12,052 bases of DNA, taken from Deltaproteobacteria bacterium UBA7527. Its GTDB lineage: Bacteria > Desulfobacterota > Syntrophorhabdia > Syntrophorhabdales > Syntrophorhabdaceae. Made by a program: the position numbers and the translations under genes. The notes under the pieces were generated by a model. It was given only the letters and a program-made list of their open reading frames with translations. It ran no database searches and was not told the origin of the DNA. Position 1 is the stretch's first letter; every line of letters begins with the position of its first letter. Below, piece after piece: positions 6,099 through 11,141 of the stretch. The stretch lies in the NCBI GenBank assembly GCA_002478225.1, contig DLMV01000021.1, forward strand, positions 1 through 12,052, given 5' to 3'.

Positions 6099-6686
6099 TT
6101 AAAGTTCACGGAGACGTCTACGAAAACGATTGAGACTATCAGCAGCCTGCGCCGCTCTATCAGGCGACCATAACTCTTGAACAAATCCGCATAACACTTG
6201 ATTATAGGCAAGTCCAATCTTGCTTGTAGAGCCGCGATCCGGAAGAATGTTTTTGACGGATCTTTTACCATGGCGACGGACGAGGTTAAGTAAAGCCTCT
6301 TTCGGATTGCAAAGCTTCTCAGGATGCATGGGCACTCGATGAAGGGGTACTCCTGAAAAATTAGCAAATCCCTCACGATCAGCCAAAAGCCATGCTTCAA
6401 TCCCACGTACCGCGACCCGAAAAAACATCCCTTCGGGTAAAATCATTGTTCTGCGCCAATTATTAATCAATGCAGCCGGGCATTCATCGCAGTCAAGGTC
6501 CGTAAGGAGAAAGAAAGGAATGGATCGGGCTATCCTTGTAAACTCACGGAGTTTCTTCCGAAGATAATCCTTGCCCACCCTACCCAGTGAGATTGTGTCT
6601 AGTCCGCTATCTTCCAAGACAAGGCGCTCCGTAACGGCCTCACTCAAAGTATCTTCCGTCGCAATGTAGATCGCCGTTAATCCCAT
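6099..6686 (-). CDS. DUF4276/TOPRIM-like nuclease-type partner protein
   Basis: A 195-residue protein without signal peptide or membrane segment. The pattern fits a TOPRIM-like fold of the DUF4276 kind: an early strand ending in acidic residues (ATEDTLSEA, Glu11 and Glu16), then FFLLTDLDCDECP with Asp63, Asp65 and Asp67 as candidate metal ligands, then VAVRGIEAWLLADREGFANF (about 91-110) and NPKEALLNL (about 127-135), which are typical of that family. TOPRIM domains of this class are metal-dependent nucleases in OLD-type and related systems. The ATG lies inside the last codons of the ATPase gene (10-base overlap), so the two are translationally coupled and probably work as a complex. Its stop is 89 bases from the tRNA fragment, so it is the last gene of the islet. 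The family assignment is by pattern and the cleavage activity is inference. Confidence 0.7.
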   Translation of the reverse strand: MGLTAIYIATEDTLSEAVTERLVLEDSGLDTISLGRVGKDYLRKKLREFTRIARSIPFFLLTDLDCDECPAALINNWRRTMILPEGMFFRVAVRGIEAWLLADREGFANFSGVPLHRVPMHPEKLCNPKEALLNLVRRHGKRSVKNILPDRGSTSKIGLAYNQVLCGFVQELWSPDRAAQAADSLNRFRRRLREL

Positions 6687-7837
6687 AACCTCATTTGCCC
6701 TAATAGATGAATTTTTTTAGGTCGGGTCCGAGGTAATACTACTTCGGCAATAGAAAGACCCGCATCAAGACCTATTTTTTCTTTATCATTTACAAGACGT
6801 GGCTTCGTACCTTCGTGACCTGGTTCCAACACTATAACGCTACGGGCGTCGATTCCTTTGTTCCTGAGTAGGGCATCGCTATGAGAACTTATGATAATCT
6901 GCCGTCGTTGTTTGATGTCGCGTTGGATATTGTCTATAAGCGCTGGTAGCTGTTCCACCACAGCCTGATGAAGCGAAAGTTCAGGCTCTTCAATAAGAAG
7001 CAATGAATTGCCTTCAAGAAGGGACCATAGGATACCTAAGAGCCTTAATGTCCCATCGGAAAACTGGTCTTCCCGTTGCCATCCTGCATGGGGCCGGTGA
7101 TGTTCATAGAGCGCTTCAAGATGCCACTTGCCTGTCACTGTGTCTTGTTCAAAACGCAACTCTTTAAACTGGGGAACGGCGGCGGAGAGGGCTACATTAA
7201 TCCTTCTCAACCGTGCTTCACGAGTTCTTGCTTGGCATTTGGCTATACGTTCTGTAAATCCTTGGCCGAAAGGGTCATCTTCAAGACGATTTCCACCGAT
7301 CTTGTCCCCATATTTGAGTAGCTGTGGAACCAAGTGAAGATAAGTAATACTACTGAAATAGTCCACAATTTCCCGGAATTTTGCACTGGCCCTGGTCTGT
7401 TCCAAATGTGTTTCTGTGAGTAACCGGTTGTCCTTTAGGTCGTCGGCGTCTGGGCGTTTAAGAATAAGATTGTCGCCCTTCCGGACTTCTTCATGAGAGA
7501 CAAGTAGCCGTTGAGCCCCTTTGCCTTCAGATTTGAAGCCAAGTGTATATCGCCAAGTTGTACTATCAATGCGGTCAGAAAAAAAGACCTCTATTTTGAC
7601 TTCAGGATCACGCCTTGCATGAAGGCAACGAAGTTTGGTGATCCCGCCTCGGTCTCTTACGGCCCTCTGAAGGCCACCGCCAGATGGTTTACATACATCT
7701 CGAAGAAAGCGCAATGCATCCAAGAGGTTTGATTTCCCTGAGGCGTTCGGACCAATAATATAAGATGTCTGGGTAAAATGAAACTCTGCCTCATGGAAGT
7801 TGCGCCAATCTTTAAGTTTCAGACGGGTTATATACAT
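6677..7837 (-). CDS. AAA-type ATPase of the OLD/RecF-like (AAA_15/AAA_21) group
   Basis: A 386-residue cytoplasmic ATPase of SMC/RecF-like fold. It starts with MYITRLKLKDWRNF, the strand before the Walker A motif GPNASGKS (29-36). The middle region (about 55-250) is the family-specific insertion. The ABC-type signature lies at FSDGT (259-263), Walker B at LLLIEEPELSLH (279-290) with Glu283/Glu284, and a terminal SSHS (317-320) gives the His switch. There is no C-terminal TOPRIM domain as in one-chain OLD proteins; that function appears to be in the next gene. The start has GGAGG 4 bases upstream. Related ATPase plus DUF4276 or TOPRIM pairs are known as abortive-infection or anti-phage systems (AbiL-like and OLD-type). 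I infer phage defence by sensing DNA or a phage protein and activating the partner. A repair role in the manner of RecF cannot be excluded. Confidence 0.8.
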   Translation of the reverse strand: MYITRLKLKDWRNFHEAEFHFTQTSYIIGPNASGKSNLLDALRFLRDVCKPSGGGLQRAVRDRGGITKLRCLHARRDPEVKIEVFFSDRIDSTTWRYTLGFKSEGKGAQRLLVSHEEVRKGDNLILKRPDADDLKDNRLLTETHLEQTRASAKFREIVDYFSSITYLHLVPQLLKYGDKIGGNRLEDDPFGQGFTERIAKCQARTREARLRRINVALSAAVPQFKELRFEQDTVTGKWHLEALYEHHRPHAGWQREDQFSDGTLRLLGILWSLLEGNSLLLIEEPELSLHQAVVEQLPALIDNIQRDIKQRRQIIISSHSDALLRNKGIDARSVIVLEPGHEGTKPRLVNDKEKIGLDAGLSIAEVVLPRTRPKKIHLLGQMRLWD

Positions 7838-7880
7838 ATTGCCTCCGGCCTATAAACCCTATGTTTATTTACTCCTAATC

Positions 7881-7909
7881 ATTGTGCCCCAGTTCTGCTT
7901 CAATTGCAA
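7881..7909 (-). promoter_or_regulatory. Possible promoter of the islet genes
   Basis: Minus-strand TTGCAA (7909-7904), a 17-base spacer and CACAAT (7886-7881), each 4/6 to consensus. A small hairpin TAAAC/GTTTA (7853-7867) follows, just before the Shine-Dalgarno of the ATPase gene. If the promoter is weak, read-through from the tRNA promoter could also supply these genes. Confidence 0.4.
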
Positions 7910-8013
7910 GCTGGAAAAAGTTCCTTACTCACCTAAGTTTATTTTCGCCAGCTCTACGATATTCATATAGTTTTAGCCCGTGATGAAGAGGAGAAGGATG
8001 CTTTGAACGTGGT

Positions 8014-8047
8014 CTTTGGATTTGTAATCCAATTTTTACCGGTAAAA
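8014..8047. other. Anticodon-arm-like hairpin with T-run plus 14-bp palindrome
   Basis: ctttggatttgtaatccaa (8014-8032) matches the tRNA-Arg anticodon-arm region 8178-8196 at 17 of 19 positions. It also folds as TTGGATT-TGT-AATCCAA followed by five Ts on the plus strand, so it could act as a weak plus-strand terminator. It runs into the perfect palindrome TTTTACCGGTAAAA (8034-8047). The surrounding stretch 7910-8148 holds no gene. Roles could be a decayed core site, a recombinase or regulator site, or a terminator. Confidence 0.4.
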
Positions 8048-8076
8048 CTATTGATGTTTCTAATAGAAATCCGGAC

Positions 8077-8143
8077 TTTGTGACTATTTTTGTTCGCAAA
8101 GTAGTCGCAGGATAATTTTGGTCGATTCCCGGAAACCCTTGAT
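8077..8143. repeat. Right-end repeat cluster of the islet (possible arm sites)
   Basis: tttgtgactat (8077-8087) and aaacccttgat (8133-8143) are exact inverses of motifs at the left end, and tagtcgcag (8102-8110) repeats one directly. The order of motifs is not a simple mirror image, so this is not one long terminal inverted repeat as in a transposon. Confidence 0.5.
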
Positions 8144-8148
8144 AGTAA

Positions 8149-8193
8149 GCGCGCCCAGCAGGATTCGAACCTGCAACCTTTGGATTCGTAGTC
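8149..8193 (-). repeat. attL-like repeat inside the intact tRNA-Arg
   Basis: Exact 45-bp match to 5966-6010, ending 2 bp into the 5' anticodon stem. Identity stops abruptly on both sides (c/a after 8193, a/t before 8149). Confidence 0.9.
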
Positions 8194-8223
8194 CAACACT
8201 CTATCCAGTTGAGCTATGGGCGC
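8150..8223 (-). tRNA. tRNA-Arg (anticodon ACG)
   Basis: A full cloverleaf can be drawn on the minus strand: acceptor GCGCCCA/TGGGCGC, D stem GCTC/GAGT, anticodon stem TTGGA/TCCAA with loop CTACGAA (anticodon ACG), variable loop AGGTT, T stem GCAGG/CCTGC with loop TTCGAAT, and discriminator G. CCA is not encoded. The ACG anticodon (A34 normally edited to inosine) reads CGN arginine codons. The islet begins at its 3' end. Confidence 0.97.
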
Positions 8224-8242
8224 GGAAAGATTGCCAGAGCAT

Positions 8243-8271
8243 ACCATAAAAAGAGGATAAATATGTAGCAA
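8243..8271 (-). promoter_or_regulatory. Promoter of tRNA-Arg
   Basis: Minus-strand TTGCTA (8271-8266), a 17-base spacer and TATGGT (8248-8243), 19 bases before the mature tRNA. Transcription would start near 8236. With no clear terminator after the tRNA, it may read into the islet genes, which have the same orientation. Confidence 0.5.
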
Positions 8272-8281
8272 AAGTTTCTTT

Positions 8282-8301
8282 TTCTTCGAACCTTAGAAGA
8301 A
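8282..8301. promoter_or_regulatory. Inverted repeat upstream of the toxin-antitoxin genes
   Basis: ttcttc (8282-8287) and gaagaa (8296-8301) flank an 8-base spacer, 35 bases before the antitoxin start. A possible -10 (TATAAC, near 8315-8320) lies just downstream. An operator bound by the AbrB-like antitoxin is plausible; the arms are short, so chance is possible. Confidence 0.3.
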
Positions 8302-8336
8302 AACATTGTGTCATTATAACGAGGAGGTAAGGCAAT

Positions 8337-8585
8337 ATGCCTGCAAAGAGGACATGGAAAGATCAGCTTACTTTGCCGAAGGAGGTCATTAAATATTTCG
8401 ATGATATAGATTACTTCGATGTTTTGGTACAGAACAGGAAGATCGTGTTGACACCGGTTAGAATAGTGCCGGCAGAAGAAAGCGAAGGTGGCCTTGAGGG
8501 CATCCGGGAAAAGATGCAGAAGCTCGGCATAGTCGAAGATGATGTCGCGGAAGCGGTTGCATGGGCAAGAAGAAAAAGACGGTAA
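8337..8585 (+). CDS. AbrB/MazE-like antitoxin
   Basis: An 82-residue protein. Residues 7-45 (KDQLTLPKEVIKYFD, then DYFDVLVQNRKIVLTPVRI) read as a variant AbrB/SpoVT swapped-hairpin DNA-binding domain: short strand, LPxxV helix, then the KIVLTPV strand. The basic C-terminal helix (AVAWARRKRR) would wrap the toxin. GGAGG lies 9 bases before the ATG. The end overlaps the PIN toxin gene by 25 bases, which keeps antitoxin first and coupled to the toxin, as expected for a type II module that represses itself. Confidence 0.75.
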   Translation: MPAKRTWKDQLTLPKEVIKYFDDIDYFDVLVQNRKIVLTPVRIVPAEESEGGLEGIREKMQKLGIVEDDVAEAVAWARRKRR

Positions 8586-9001
8586 AGGTTGTTCTTGATA
8601 CAAACGTCTTGTTGTCGGCGCTTCTCTTCAGGGGAAGGGTTTCGGGGATTGTCCGGTTGTGGGAAAAAAGAAAGTTCATCCCCGTCATCTCCAGCAATAT
8701 CCTTAAGGAGCTTAGATCTGTGCTTGAATATCCGAAATTCTCCCTCTCAAAGAAAGAAATTGCAGTGATCCTGACCGGGGAAATATTGCCTTATTTCGAG
8801 GTGGTCGAGGTCAGAACGCCCGTGGAGGGCATCTGCAAAGATCCTGATGACGGCAAATTTTTATCCTGTGCAGTCGCAGCATCTGCCGATCTCATTGTTG
8901 CCGGCGATAAAAGTTTGCTCGAGGTAAGAAAATACGGGTCGGTAAGGATCATAAAGGTCCTTGATCTGCTCGATCTCTTTCATTCATCCTCTTCAGAATG
9001 A
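8561..9001 (+). CDS. PIN-domain toxin (COG1569-like)
   Basis: A 146-residue PIN-domain protein, expected to be a metal-dependent ribonuclease. The acidic active-site set is present: Asp13 in VVLDTNVLLSALL, Glu50 in SSNILKELR, Asp94/Asp97 in CKDPDDGKFLSCA, and Asp116 in LIVAGDKSLL. The length is typical for COG1569-type toxins. The start lies inside the antitoxin gene with only a poor Shine-Dalgarno, so translation probably depends on the antitoxin frame. The lysine-rich first residues follow from that overlap. The RNA target (often a tRNA in this class) cannot be told from the sequence. Confidence 0.85.
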   Translation: MGKKKKTVKVVLDTNVLLSALLFRGRVSGIVRLWEKRKFIPVISSNILKELRSVLEYPKFSLSKKEIAVILTGEILPYFEVVEVRTPVEGICKDPDDGKFLSCAVAASADLIVAGDKSLLEVRKYGSVRIIKVLDLLDLFHSSSSE

Positions 9002-9090
9002 GCGGGCATATTATTTCCATGATTGCAAGAACGCAATAATGTGCTATTAGAGATAGTAAGGAGATATATTATGCAAAGGAGGTGGCGGGC

Positions 9091-9537
9091 ATGGCCATAA
9101 TGGAAGCATCTCCAACACGGGAGTCAGACCTTTTTAAAGGCGCAAGTCAGCGCATAATCAGCGAGATCGGCAAAAACAGCGAAGAGGTGAGCTTTGAAAA
9201 GGATACGGTCATATTCAGGACCAATGAAGAGGCGCACTATCTCTATGTGCTTGTTGAAGGCGAACTCGATATTGTTATTCTTGAAAAGGAGAACATACAC
9301 TTTAAGGTGATCAAACCGGGTGAGGTCTTCGGCTGGTCAGCCCTTGTCGAGCCATATCTGTACACGGCGACTGCGCGCTGTGAGACCGGTGTAAAGGCCA
9401 TACGGATAGCCCGTGAAGATATTGAGAAAGCTGTTAAGCGCCACCCGGAGGAAGGGCTGGTCATTTATAAACACCTTACAGGGATTATTGCGCAGAGATT
9501 GCGAAACGCCTATAAGCATATCTATCAGCAGCGATAG
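9091..9537 (+). CDS. Stand-alone cyclic-nucleotide-binding-fold protein (Crp/Fnr-like, no HTH)
   Basis: A 148-residue protein started at the ATG at 9091, which has AAAGGAGG 8 bases upstream; a longer GTG at 9082 overlaps that Shine-Dalgarno and is unlikely. The cNMP-binding beta-roll covers about residues 25-120 (VIFRTNEEAHYLYVLVEGEL, then GEVFGWSALVEPYLY), followed by a single helical end (KHLTGIIAQRLRNAY) where Crp-type proteins dimerise. No helix-turn-helix DNA-binding domain follows. The phosphate-binding cassette has Trp in place of the usual Glu (GWSAL for GExAL) and Tyr in place of the cAMP-contacting Arg, so cAMP or cGMP binding is doubtful. It is followed after 38 bases by a small gene on the same strand. 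Ligand and partner are unknown. Confidence 0.8.
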   Translation: MAIMEASPTRESDLFKGASQRIISEIGKNSEEVSFEKDTVIFRTNEEAHYLYVLVEGELDIVILEKENIHFKVIKPGEVFGWSALVEPYLYTATARCETGVKAIRIAREDIEKAVKRHPEEGLVIYKHLTGIIAQRLRNAYKHIYQQR

Positions 9538-9575
9538 CAGCTCATTGGCAATGTGCAACAAAAAGGAGGTCTAAA

Positions 9576-9758
9576 ATGATCGCCCTTAATATGAACATGG
9601 AAGAGGCAAAATTACTCCTTGAGGTTCTGGCGAGGTACGATATGCACCTCAAGGTGGAGATCAGGCGCACTTATAAAAGAGAATTTCGTCATGCCCTCAA
9701 AGAGCGGGAGAAGGCCCTGTCCGTGATCATTAACCGGCTGGAGAGTCTGGTGAAGTGA
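9576..9758 (+). CDS. Small helical protein of unknown function
   Basis: A 60-residue protein with a very good Shine-Dalgarno (AGGAGG, 6 bases before ATG). It appears all-helical with many Glu, Lys, Arg and Leu residues in amphipathic spacing (EEAKLLLEVLARYD, then EREKALSVIINRLESLV). There is no signal peptide or membrane segment. It lies 38 bases after the cNMP-fold gene and is probably co-transcribed, so it may act with it. I do not recognise a family. Confidence 0.65.
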   Translation: MIALNMNMEEAKLLLEVLARYDMHLKVEIRRTYKREFRHALKEREKALSVIINRLESLVK

Positions 9759-9779
9759 GGATCACCCGCAAGTTGCTCA

Positions 9780-9943
9780 ATGCTGGATGCTCGATGCTGG
9801 TCAGATGAACCCGATGATACATCACTCCTTCGATTCTTATTGTTTTCTGAACGGTAACTGATACACAGCACGGAATATCCAGTATCCGGTTCGTTAAGTA
9901 TGCGATGTGCTGTTTTTTATAACGAGTATCAAGTATCCAGCAT
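9780..9943. repeat. Imperfect inverted repeat element in convergent intergenic space
   Basis: atgctggatgctcgatgctgg (9780-9800) and the reverse complement of 9923-9943 agree at 17 of 21 positions. A further tatccagtatccgg stretch sits near 9876-9889. The pattern is a degenerate GAT(G/A)CT(G/C) unit repeated in both directions. It fills the 194-bp space between the convergent small gene and the hydrolase, where it could act as a bidirectional terminator hairpin. Confidence 0.5.
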
Positions 9944-9952
9944 CTAACTGAT

Positions 9953-10729
9953 TTAAGAAGTCTTCTCGATGAATTTGCGGATCGCCTCCATATACTGCCT
10001 GAGGCCTACGAACATGATATCGTTATGCGTCGCCGAAGAGATGATGAGCAGTTCTTTTTCAGCTGATCCGATGTTTGCATAGAGTGTCTCAGCCTCTTCG
10101 AGGGGGACGAGGTTGTCGTATTCACCGTGAATGATGAGGACGGGCAGGCTGATCGTTTGGATCATCGCGATGCATTCTCTGTAGTGTTTAGCGAGGTCAA
10201 TGCCCTGGGCGGGGATGTTGAGGTGGGTGATAAGCCGTGAGACGCTTGGAAATCCGCTTTCAATGATAAGGCCCCTGATATTTTGTGGGCGATTGGCTGC
10301 GAGCTCCAGCCCGGAGATGCTCCCCAAAGACCTGCCCATGACCCAGACATCGCTTCTCAGGTTTCTTCTCGCAAGTTCATCCCGTATTGCGGTAAAGAGG
10401 ATCGGCGCATCATGGGCGATGAATTCCAGCGAGGGCGTTCCCGTGCTTGCCCCGTAACCGCGGTAATCAGCAACAGCAAGATTGAGCTTATATTTGAAGT
10501 AGAATGGCGCTATCTCGTCGTAATCGCTTACGACCTCTCCGTTCCCGTGGAAGTAAATTATCCACGGCCACCCATCGTTGCCTTTGTAGAAGCGGCATAC
10601 TATGGAGACGTCATCATCGACAGGCACGGAGGCGTCAAAGGCATATCCAGGGCACGGCGAATGGTCTTCCCTGGGGTAAAAGATGTACGACAGTACGGAA
10701 GGCTGATCTATCTCGGAATAATTCGGCAT
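9953..10729 (-). CDS. Alpha/beta hydrolase
   Basis: A 258-residue cytoplasmic hydrolase of the alpha/beta fold with the full catalytic triad in order: the oxyanion strand IIYFHGNGE (about 57-65), nucleophile Ser in GRSLGS (about 132-137), the acid in IIHGEYDNLVP (about 200-210), and His in SATHNDI (near 235). GYGASTG precedes the nucleophile, as in BEM46/YfhR-type (COG1073) serine hydrolases. No signal peptide is seen. The start has AAGGAGG 5 bases upstream. The substrate is unknown. It is separated from the ligase genes by the palindromic element at 10748-10968, so it may form its own transcript. Confidence 0.85.
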   Translation of the reverse strand: MPNYSEIDQPSVLSYIFYPREDHSPCPGYAFDASVPVDDDVSIVCRFYKGNDGWPWIIYFHGNGEVVSDYDEIAPFYFKYKLNLAVADYRGYGASTGTPSLEFIAHDAPILFTAIRDELARRNLRSDVWVMGRSLGSISGLELAANRPQNIRGLIIESGFPSVSRLITHLNIPAQGIDLAKHYRECIAMIQTISLPVLIIHGEYDNLVPLEEAETLYANIGSAEKELLIISSATHNDIMFVGLRQYMEAIRKFIEKTS

Positions 10730-10747
10730 AACGACCTCCTTAAATAC

Positions 10748-10968
10748 AGCTCATAGCTGATAGCTCATGGCAAAACCAAGCACGAAATCCTAATATCGGA
10801 ATAAAGCACTAAATTCTAAGCACTAAATCCTAAACAATATCTAAATTCAAATATTAAATGTTCCAAACAGATACAAGATCCCTTGTGTTTTGAACTTTGA
10901 ACATTTGAGTTTGTTTAGGATTTAGATATTCGGATTTAGGATTTGCCATGAGCTATGAGCCATGAACT
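10748..10968. repeat. 220-bp palindromic intergenic element
   Basis: The outer arms 10748-10774 and 10942-10968 match in inverse orientation at about 24 of 27 bases (core tttgccatgagctat). Inside them, stretches such as taaatcctaaacaa on the left and ttgtttaggattta on the right continue the imperfect inversion, with AT-rich words based on aaatcctaa and ttcaaatgtt. The DNA or RNA could fold into one long hairpin. I recall similar 'AAATCCTAAAT' elements between genes in many environmental bacteria, but cannot name the family. The right arm covers the last codons of the 62-residue gene. Confidence 0.65.
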
Positions 10969-11141
10969 ATTTCATTCACATCCGATATGTTCAGCTCGAG
11001 CATTTTGACATTTGCCAGTATCTTTGTGACATTGCGCTTTATAGCCTCGATCTCCCCGCCGGCCTTGAGGAGGCGTTCCGCGGTTCCGCGAAGCTCGCCG
11101 ATGGTTCTGCTCAGTTCCTTCATGTCGAATTGATCGCTCAA
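10953..11141 (-). CDS. Small helical protein coupled to the CoA ligase gene
   Basis: A 62-residue protein that is predicted to be largely helical with heptad-like spacing (ELSRTIGELRGTAERLLK, then IKRNVTKILANVKMLEL), so it may form a coiled coil. Its ATG overlaps the stop of the ligase gene as ATGA, which supports real translation and a joint role, perhaps as an accessory subunit. The last residues (about EIVHGS) are encoded by the arm of the palindromic element, so the original C-terminus may have been replaced when that element arrived. I do not recognise the family. Confidence 0.65.
   Translation of the reverse strand: MSDQFDMKELSRTIGELRGTAERLLKAGGEIEAIKRNVTKILANVKMLELNISDVNEIVHGS

Larger units (their letters stand above)
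5966..8193. mobile_element. Minimal tRNA-Arg islet carrying an ATPase/TOPRIM gene pair
   Basis: The interval between the 45-bp repeats measures about 2.18 kb from repeat to repeat. It contains only two protein genes, both on the minus strand, plus short repeats inside each end. No integrase, excisionase or replication gene is present, so it would need a recombinase supplied in trans or has lost its own. The intact tRNA lies at the 8150-8223 end, as expected when an element rebuilds the gene upon insertion. Integration into this site is well supported by the exact repeat; present-day mobility is inference. Confidence 0.75.

Noticed and set aside
7963..8271. 102-codon minus-strand ORF over the tRNA and islet end
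   Set aside because: It reads straight through the tRNA-Arg gene; the familiar 'PIAQLDRVLDYESKGCRFESCWA' kind of sequence is a translated tRNA artefact.
9082..9090. GTG start for the cNMP-fold gene
   Set aside because: The GTG overlaps the AAAGGAGG Shine-Dalgarno itself; the ATG at 9091 has correct spacing.
9780..10968. CRISPR array
   Set aside because: The repeats are inverted, imperfect and irregularly spaced, with no unique spacers of even length and no cas genes.
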